A stretch of DNA of 64,000 bases from Monodelphis domestica (lineage: Eukaryota > Chordata > Mammalia > Didelphimorphia > Didelphidae). Below, in pieces: positions 47,401 through 57,500 of this stretch. Made by a program: the position numbers and the translations under genes. Location: assembly GCF_027887165.1 (NCBI RefSeq), contig NC_077232.1, positions 16,627,255 through 16,691,254 of the forward strand, written 5' to 3'. Each line of letters opens with the position of its first letter. The stretch's first letter is position 1. Below the pieces are notes generated by a model. It was not told where the DNA came from, did no database searches, and saw only the letters and a program-made list of their open reading frames with translations.

Positions 47401-49666
47401 CACTCTATCCACTTTTCCACATAGCTACATAGTGTTTCTCAGTTAAGTGCAGGGTGCCCCATTTTATCTCTAGGTTCAAATATAATTGGTTTTAAAGCCC
47501 TTCACAACATGATCTCAAGCTGCCTTTCTAGTTTGGTATCACTCCCCCTCCTGCACTCTGTGGTTCAGTGACAAGCCTTTTTGTTTCTTATACACCGTCT
47601 TTGGGGCTCTTCACTGCCTATTCCCTGGAATAGTTTCCCTCATCACCTCTGTCTCTTAGAATCTTGTTTCCTTCAAAATTTTGCTCATGTCATTCTTCAT
47701 GAGACTAAAGCTTCCCGAGGGGAGAGAAGCTTTAAGGTAGGAAGATAGAGGAAGGATAGAAGTTTTGGATACCACGAGGGGGATGGCGGAGCCAAATTAT
47801 AGATATGAGGTTGCAGGAATGAGTCAGAAATCCAGGCCTTATTAATTATCAATGAGCCACAGCAACACTCCAATCAGTGGACTACTCAGAAGGCTTGTAC
47901 CGTCCAGTGATCCAAACTTAATACCACACAGGTCGGAGAGATGATAGAGAAAAGAAAATGCCTGGCCAAAGGCCAGGTCCCAGATGAGAGAGATAGAGAA
48001 GGATTAAAGATGGAGCTTGGCCAGAGGCCAAACTCCAGCAAGGACAGGCATCAGTGGGAGCTGAGATCCAAGTGAGGAAGAGAGGGAAGAGTGGGAAGAG
48101 TGGAAGAGAGAAGGCGGAGCATGCTGTGGCTGTATTTAATCTCTTTGATATGCAAATATACACAACACATAGATGTGGTTTCTCTTAGCCAGGTGAACAC
48201 AAAGAAACCTGTTTTCCTGCCTAACCTGTGGGAAGTTGGGGTCAAGGGTCAGAGGCTTTCCTAGCCATGTGCAAGACTGAGCATGCTCTCTTCTAAGACA
48301 ATCTGTACATACTGTTTCCCTTGCCCCTAGACAGGTGTAGACAGCTACAGAGACCTTCTCTGATTGTCCTCTGTTGCTAGGACTCCCTACCCACCCAGAC
48401 AGCCCCTGCCATACTCCCTCATAATTTTATATATATATATATATTTTCTTATGTATTTGTATGTGTTATCACTCCAATAGAACTGAAGATCTCAGAAAAC
48501 AGTAGTTTACCAATTCCATCTTTGTATCTCAAGACCTTTGTACAATGTCTGGCACCTCGTAAGTGCTTCCTCAGGCTTGATGAAAGATTAAATTGATAAC
48601 AGTAGATTTTCAGAGTTAGTTAAATAAAACCTGGAATATCGGCAAGCCAAACACTCTTATCCTGCCCAAACTACAGCTTCCAGTGTGGCCCATTATTCTG
48701 AATCATTAACATTTGAAGGACTAGGCACATGTGTCAATTGATGCAAATATTATAATTTTGCTTTGAAATAAATTTTTTGTCCTTTCTATTTTCTTTTTCT
48801 TAAAGATAAAAAAATAAATGTACTGTGTCAGTTGACACAGCTTAACTTCAGGGCCTTCTTGTATTAAAGATAATTTATAATTCTTTCTGTTCTTTAGAAC
48901 TACTTTGAGAAACTGGAGAAACTCTCAGCAGCTGAGGAAATACATGGAGATGGCCCCAAGAAAGAACGTACCAAGCTGATCACTCCCCAAGTGGCAAAGC
49001 TGGAGCATGCCTACAAGCCAGGTGAGTGTCTTAGCATTCAGTTCTCTGAGTGTTGAAACTATTTCAGGGCTTCCTAGGCTGGAGTTATACATGTCCTCTA
49101 AGCCCTCATTCTACAGCAAGACATTAATGCAATGAATGCATTTCCCATGACACCTTAAAATAAAGAGTAAATATCTTCAATTCTTATTCCACTGTGTGCT
49201 GAACTTAGGGGTTTACGTTATTGGGAATTATTGGGAAATATACATTCTCAGAGTTTGGACATAAAGGATCTTTTCTCAGATTTTGATGAGACAATAGCAT
49301 TTTCTTTAAAAGCTGTCTGCCAACATTGTTGTGGTTGTTTTGTTTTTATTTTGTTTTTGCAGTGCAATTTGAGGGCTCTTTGGGAAAGCTTACTGTCTCT
49401 AGTGTGAATAATCCTCGGAAAATGATTGATGCTGTGGTAACATCCCGGAGCGAAGATGATGTAGGTGTTAGCAGAACTGTCTACTTAAAGAGATCTGGAT
49501 TATCACCTTTCCTTCCTTGTGCCCTATCTGTGTATAACAGCAGTGGGTGGAGAAAAGGCTTGTTATTTGTCTGACATTTGCCTAGTTCTTGAGAGCATAC
49601 CATGATTTCTTTGCTTCTGTCTCCTACCCTCATCTCTGTCTTTTTTTTTCTTCTCTTTTTCTGTCT

Positions 49667-49722
<56 letters not shown>

Positions 49723-51497
49723 TATATGTATTTACATACACATGCAGTTCCCATCACCTCGAGCAAATGTATCCTACGTAAGTTTTATGTCCTTCGGTAT
49801 CTACACTTGGGCACTACTGGTTCATTTGTCTGTATTTTTCTGTGGTATTGTTTAGTGTAGCTTCTTCACTTTCAGCAGACAAAGGTTCCCTGTTCAGCTC
49901 AGTTTACACAATCTTTTTGCCACACTGCCTGCAGGAAGATACTCAGTCTAAGCTTTGGGATGGGCTTGACTAAAGACATAGCACTGAGGCGTCTGTCTTT
50001 TCTTAGGAGACCAAAGAGAAACAAGTTCGAGACAAGAGACGAAAGACTCTCGTTACAATTGAGAAAGTAAGTTCTAATAGTTATAACAACAATCAGCCAC
50101 CATCGGGAAATTGCCAGATTTTTATACACATGTATAGAGCTTTTGAAAGTGCGTATGCACAGACACATGTGCACACTATGGGAAAGTGCATTTATTGGAA
50201 TCCCAGAAGGGCTCAGTAAATGACATCATCTGGGCTTTAGTCACTTCTTGTTTGTTGCTTGTTGCTTGCCAGGCCATTCTAGCAAGCGCAGCAGTTTGGA
50301 GCTTTTAAGTACAATTCCAGGATTTCTGTTTTAAAACTTAGGCAAAGGGTAGACCTAATTTTTCTGCCTTTAGCCCTGTGGAGAAAAGGTAAGTAGAAAC
50401 ATAATAGGGAAGTATCCTGTTGGGAAAAGTTCAAAGCTCATTCCAGATCGAATAGAGACCTGTAGTCTCCCCGTCATCTGTTAGATTACTTCAGTTTCTG
50501 CTTAATATATCTAGTGCTTTGAGTTGGGTGGGCTCAGGGCTTGACAATGCGATGCCCTAACCCAGGGGCCTCTGATTGTCCCCCTAGACATACAGTCTGC
50601 TCCTGGATGTGGAGGATTACGAGAGGCGCTATCTTCTAAGCCTGGAAGAGGAGCGGCAGGCACTGATTGAGGAGAGAAAGCAGAAGATTAGTGACATGTA
50701 TGATAACCTGAGGGGGAAATTGCCTGGGCAAGAGAGGTAAGAGCTGCTGTTGGGGAAAGCATAAGATTGATAGGGTCTTTGCTTCTTTTTGTTCATGGAG
50801 AGTTATCTTTTTATCTGTTTGCATACACCGTGCCTTTTTTTTTTTAACCCTCACCTTCCATCTTGGAGTCAATACTGTGTATTGGTTCCACGTCAGAAGA
50901 GCAGTAAGGGCTAGGCAATGGGGGTTAAGTGGCTTGCCCAGGGTCACACTGCCGGGAAGTGTCTGGGATCACATTCAAACCCAGGACCTCCCATCTCTAG
51001 GCCTGGTACTCCATCCACTGAGCCACCCAGCTAACACCTACAGTGCCTTTTAGAACAATTATTTTCCTAAATCAAGGTATACACTTAGCTGTAGTTGTTC
51101 ATAAGGGTAAACTCTCCCGGCAGTAAGCCTTTCTAGAGTTGGATTGAGAGTGGCATTTTTTATTGTGGAGAAGCAGACATGAAGAAGAGAGATTAAACAT
51201 GTCAGGGATACCTGTCTGATAATTCAGGAAAAATTCCTTTTTTTTCCCCTACCACTTCCTTCAGGTTTAGGAATCAACATAGTAGCATTGATGAAATTAA
51301 AAGGAGGATTGGACCCTATCTGACATGAACTGGCTCCCCATTTTTACCATGAGAATTTTTCCCTAAAAAGTGTGCATACAGATCATACAGATAGACACTG
51401 TAAGGAGTCAACATAAAGTTTGCCCCTAAGTCTTTTGACAAAGATAATAAATGAAATGGTTCAGTACATAGGCAAAAGCATTTCATGCCTAGACGTT

Positions 51498-51529
<32 letters not shown>

Positions 51530-54500
51530 CATTTTTTCTTTGAGGAAAGGGTAGGTTTTGACACTACTTATAGTATAACAGTAAAGTGACCTCATGAGAT
51601 ATTCCATTGACAGTGTTCTTAATGGAATGAATCAGGAGCTCACTATACTCTTGATTTTGATTTAATTTGAAATCCTTTCTCCCTTTACAGACCAAGCGAT
51701 GACCACTTTACACAGATCATGTGTATCCGTAAAGGGAAGAGAATGGTTGCCCGTATTCTTCCTTTCTTGTCCAAAGAGCAGGCAGCTGACATCCTCATGG
51801 CAACAGCCAGGAACCTGCCCTTTCTGATCAAGAAGGATGCCCAAGATGAGGTAACAGCCCAGGAGAGACACCTTTCCTTTAGTCCTTCACAGCTGATAGC
51901 AATTCTAGGTTTTTCTCTTTCCTTCTCCTTAAGGCAAGAGAACTTTTCTCAGAAGTATGTTCTGGTCATTAAAAGTCATCTACTGGAGCCTTAAGTTTTT
52001 AATCGCTTGGAGGGTAGCAGAGCAGGCCATACAAACAGGAAGAAAAGAGCTGGTATATTGCTTTGGGTCTATAGTGTTGGGTCTATCTCTCCTGTTTGGC
52101 ACTTTCTTCATGTGCAGCTTCTTCCTTACTGTAACTTGATTATTCACTGTATAGCTTCTTATGGAGTGATTAAATGCCGCCAATTGGGGATACAGGTACA
52201 AAGACCGACAGAACCCTGCTTACCAGGAGCTTATGTTCTAATTGGGAAGGAAACAAGTACATAGTAAATATATAGCCATGACCAAGCATCGGTAAAGATG
52301 AATCAAGTAATATCCCTGTAAGGCCAGGCTGATATTTGTAAAACACTTTAAGTGAGCTGGGTAATGTTTGGATTCTTGTGCAGGGTACCTAAAAATCTCA
52401 GAATACAAAATTTAGAGTAGTTTCAGAAAATTCAAAACTGGATAAAGTTCAATAAGTAGTACAAAGTGATGTCTTAAAAGTACACTTCAGGGGATAGCTG
52501 GGTAGCTCAGTGGATTAAGAGTCAGGCCTAGAGATGGAAGGTTCTAGGTTCACATCTGACCTCAGCCACTTCCCAGCTATGTGACCCTGGGCAAGTCACT
52601 TGACCCTCATTGCCTAGCCCTTAGCACTCTTCTGCCTTGGAGCCAATACACAGTATTGATTCCAAGACTGAAGGTAAGGGGTTAAAAAAAAAAAGTACAC
52701 TTCATAAAAACTAAAACTGAAGAAAATATGCGATGCACACAGGAATAACAAAGAAACTTGTGAATTATGGCAGACTGTCTTAATGTCTGGTGCTTCTACT
52801 TAGAAAGATCTTATGATCTGGGATTAGAGAACCCTATGATGCTCAATCTGGAAAAGGCCTTAAAGATCACTTCATTGGAGTCTTATTTTATAGTTAATTT
52901 AGGACCCCAGAGCCCAAATAATATGACACATATATGTTGAGCAGTATCTTTCTACAGGCCCATGTTAAATTATTGTGTTAAGAATAGGAGAGGAGGGGGC
53001 AGCTGGGTAGCTCAGTGGATTGAGAGCCAGTCCTAGAGACGGGAGGTCCTAGGTTCAAATCTGGCCTCAGCCACTTCCTAGCTGTGTGACCCTGGGCAAG
53101 TCACTTGACCCCCATTGCCTAGCCCTTACCACTCTTCTGCCTTGGAGCCAATACACAGTATTGACTCCAAGATGGAAGGTAAGGGTTTAAAAAAAAAAAA
53201 GAATAGGAGAGGAAATTAAAAGACCAGAAAAGGGTATATGATTCAGAGAATGGAAAATATGTCTCAGAGGAATGATGTGGTTTGTGGTTTAACATTTTGA
53301 AGACACTAAAGGAATGACTTTACTCTCTTAAAGCATATAAAATTGTTATGAGAAAGACACTAACCAGTTATTTTCTTAATGAACCATATAGAAAGAAATA
53401 GTTTTGAATTATAGTGGGAGAATTTGGAGGACATAGATGAGTAAACTTGTAGTTTTGCCATCTTATTTCTTGGGTGGATACCTTTAAAATAAGATAAATA
53501 ATTATATTGTGTGAACTCTTATCTAGCCAAAAAAAAAAAAACCAACTGAACTCTTAGATTCTCTACTTTTCTTACTCTTTCTCTTTTTGGAACTCAACAC
53601 CTCAACTTTGTAGTCTAGAACCAGAGTCTATGAACTTTTAAAATGCATATTATTTGATTAATGTGTTTCTTATTGGTTTAATTCAGTTTACTTGCAATCC
53701 TATGTTTGCATGTTTTAAAATGTTATTCTGAAAAGGAATCCAATTGATTGCACCAGCTTGCTGCCTGAGTGGAATCCAGGACCCCCAAAAGGCTAAGTGG
53801 TGTTTTCAAAGGGTTGGATTCTAGTTTTGGCTCAGCAATGATTCTCTCTATGATTGAGGACGAGTCACTTTTCCCTCCCTTTATATTAGTTTCTCCAGAA
53901 TACCACTTACCCCACAAAGTGATTAAGGACATAAAATGAGGTAGGAATAAATATGAAAACTCTTGAAAAAGTCAACAGTATTCTGCAAGTAATCCGGCAG
54001 TGCACAGTCAAAAAGAAAAATACCCTTTGACCCAATGATTCCATTGTTGGGAACAGGCTCTCACACAGTGTTATCAAAAGCAAACAAAAATAACTCTCCA
54101 AAGATTTTCATAGCAACATTATATGTAATTGCAGGAGGAAAAAAAAATTGGAAGCAACCTCAATGTTCCAACAGTAGGGGAGTGAGTAAACAAAATTGTG
54201 TTACATTAATGTAATGGAATCCTCTAATGTAACTGAGATAGAGATGGAATGTAGAGAAATCTGGAATGAGCTTTATGAAGTAATGCAAAGTGAAAAATAC
54301 CTGGTGAAAAGTGAATGAGAATTAATGGGAATAGAATCTTTATTGGGAACAAAAAGTGAGGTGCTGAAAAAGTGTTATACTTTAAGCATTAAAATTACTA
54401 ATCCATGTTTATATTAATGTAGTGTTAAATTTCTAATAAAACATTTAACTTTTAAATGGTCTCTTAGATTCAAGATAATTCTATCTCTTGTGTATTCATA

Positions 54501-57500
54501 AAAAGATTTCTTCTCTTTGATTCAGGTGATATGGAATTGTTAATAAAATAAACTTGAAGAAGTTGGGGTGCTTTGGGACCTAATTTGAGGGTTACTCATT
54601 TTAACTGCAGATAATTTGATACTCTGTCCCTGGGATCCCTCACTTTTTGTTAAGTCTGGTTTCCTTCAGGCTATTGGATGATATGATTCCTTTCTCCCAT
54701 TGTCAGTGTCTGATGCTTTTGTCTTTCTTTCCTAGGTTTTACCTTGCTTATTGAATCCCTTCTCCCTTCTCCTTTATCATCTTCCATCAATGACTGTCAC
54801 CAGCCTTCTGCAACAGCTAATGAACCTACCTCAAAGTGCAGCTGCACCAGCACCCGCCAACCCACACCTCACTGCTGTGCTCCAGAACAAGGTGCTTTAG
54901 AACTCTGTACTCTCCTCCCCTCTGGACCTGAGCTGAAGTTGGCCACACAGGCTGCTATAGGGGCTAGCATAAGAGGCTGGGGAACCCTGGGAAAAGGCTG
55001 TTAACCTGCTTCATTTGTTATGGTGACAGTTAAAAATCTAGGCTTCTGGATATCCTGGGTAGAAATAGTAGTATCTACTCCTGCTTCTTCTAGTGCTCCG
55101 TAGTATCTCATGGTGTTAAATAAACTAGCTGACTATTAGTTTATATTCTTTTCTGAATATTAAAAGTGAGAAGGATATTTTAAAGGCAACAAAATTGGGT
55201 TCTAAAATAGATTAAATGTGTTTAAATCTATAGTTACTTTGGAAGGACCTGGAAATTACTGTGAATCTCAAAAGTCTTGGTGCAGTTTTAAGTTATCAAA
55301 GCTTAAAGAGTTTTGAGACACCTTTTGTAAATATGAAGAAAGTCTAATGCCGGTCAGACAAAAAAAAATCCAGTATTCTGACTTTGACAGTACCACCAGA
55401 GGGAATTTTAGTGGGAAAGCAGAGTTCCCTTCTCTGATATCAGATTCAAAAGGATAGGAATGTACATTCCAAAATATCCCTCACTTCCTAGTATGACTCT
55501 ATTGTCTGTAAATTTACTCCAGTCCTTCTGAAACCTGTTTATGTTTTTAACTTTAGCTGCTCTAGGGATGAACGGTTTCCTGCCTTTATTGCTGGGGGTG
55601 CTTCCCCTATTTTTAATATTCTAGAGTTTGTTTAGTAGGTCTTGGTTTATACTTCCCTTAAGTTTTGTGATTTGTAGTAACTACAATTATACCTCCTCTT
55701 AGTGTTTGTGTATTTTTAGAGTTTACTTTCTCAAAGTCTGTCTTCAACTACCTCCATCACCCTGATAATGTAGGCACTTTACTGGGCCTTGCTCACGTCG
55801 TATCTTCTCTTTTGAAGTCAGTCTCATTAAGAAGCCTTTCCTTTTTTAACTCCTCCTTTTGCCTGTACCATAGTTCGTCTTTTGGTGCTTCCCTTCCATC
55901 ATCAGTTCAGTGCAAGAAAGAGTTTCCCAGTAGTTAGAGTTGTACAGCCATGGCTTCTCTGTCTTTGGCCAGATGACAGACACCCAGTTAGGGGTGTCAG
56001 AGAAGAGAGTAGGTGCATTTTACAGGGGTTTTGCTCATTTCTTTCTCAGACTCAAATTCATTTCTATCCCAATGAAGAGGAGCAGGTAAGCTCATTCTTG
56101 CAGAGCATATATAACTAGGCAGATCTATTCCCCAGAAGGGTACTAGCCAAGTTCTTTATGTGCAAGCTAAAAGGCTCTCTGTATTATGACTCTTGTAGAA
56201 ATAGTGAAGGGGCAGGTGAATGCTTGGGGTCTCGATGATTTAGATGGCAGAAGAGGATTACGTGTAACAGACAGCCCTACACTATCCCCACCATCCAGCT
56301 CCTTCACTCCTATTCACATGCTGCTTAACAGAGCTGGAAGTCACACAACATTGCTGAATGGGTATATTACATTCTCGTCATCCAGTTAAGTAGGCCCAGA
56401 GTGAAAGCAAAGTAGTCTTCTGTAGTCGATTCTGTATTAGCACAAAGCTTTTCCAAACCTCCCCCTCCCCAGTTTTCCTCATCTGAAGATCTTGCCATTT
56501 CATGGGACCCTCGACCCTGTGCCCCACTCTTTCCACCTTTCTCCCAGTATCTCACAGTAATATCTTTCTCCTGGCCAAAGCCAGCTTCTTCCTGTATTTC
56601 CTTGGTCCAATCCCTTCTCCAGCAGATTGCCATTTCAGGCTTCCCCTCCTCTTAGTCTTCTGCCTCTTTCTGTCTGCCGGATCTTTCCCTGATATCCATG
56701 TGACTCTTCTTAAAAAGTCGTGTCATCCCGTTAGGGGCAATTAGAGCGCTGGGCCTGGAGTCGGGAAGATCTGGGTCCACATTTGGGCTCAGAACTGTGT
56801 GGCCCTGGACAAGTCTTACCAATAGCCCTGTTTGTCTTACCAATATCCTTGCCAAGAAAACCCTGTGAACAGTATGGTCCATGGGGTCACAAAGGCAGAT
56901 GTGACTGAATGACTGAACAACAACCCTCACCTTCCATTTAAGTAACCCTGCCACATCTGTACCTTCTCTCCTCAGTTGACACCAGCTGCTGACCTCAGCA
57001 CCTGACCAAGTTCCTCTCTCTGGAGTGACCAGTGCTCTTCCTCAGTCCTTCCTGACTCCCTCTCCTTCCAGACTTTCTCCTCTGGGCTTTTGGGACACCG
57101 CCCCCTGCTGGTTCTCTTCCTCTTCTTTATCTGTCTCCTTTGCTGCTTTATCCTCCAGAGTCCATCCCCTGCCTGGATGGATGCCAGCCATCTCCCCACA
57201 CTCCCTCAGAGACCTTGCCGGCTCACAGGGTTTTCCTTTGCTGATTCCCCTCAGATCTCGCCTTCCTGACTCAGGGACCCCTCTGCTTCATTACCTGACC
57301 ATTTCCCTATTGGACCTTCCAGATCAGATAGGATGGCGATGTCTCCAACATGCCCCAGACCCCCCGCCCCCTGCCACCACATTCCTCGTCATCCTGCCAG
57401 CCTCCCAAGATCAGAGCCCCAGTGTTTCCTTTGACTCATCCACTCTACCCAGTCAATGGCCAGATGTTTGCATTCCTCCCCTGCATCTCTCACAACTCCC

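Larger units (their letters stand above)
46400..48590 (+). mobile_element. L2 LINE, split by a SINE and an LTR-like insert
   Basis: Pieces 46400-47194, 47441-47703 and 48346-48590 read in L2 order. Near 46705-46725 the translation His-Leu-Arg-Ala-Asp-Asp-Phe-Gln is the reverse transcriptase Tyr-Ala-Asp-Asp box with Tyr replaced by Arg. The 3' piece ends AATGTCTGGCACCTCGTAAG. Frames are broken throughout. Confidence 0.72.
43870..48897. other. PATL1 intron 10 (5.0 kb)
   Basis: Built from an L1, an L2, a SINE and an LTR-like insert, listed separately. 45179-46400 is a pyrimidine-rich stretch in which I recognise no element. The open frames there (for example 45371-45814) look like noise. Confidence 0.5.
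51851..54735. other. PATL1 intron 15
   Basis: An old-repeat piece lies at about 52165-52330, with two type B SINEs and a diverged L1. 53210-53980 shows nothing. Confidence 0.5.
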
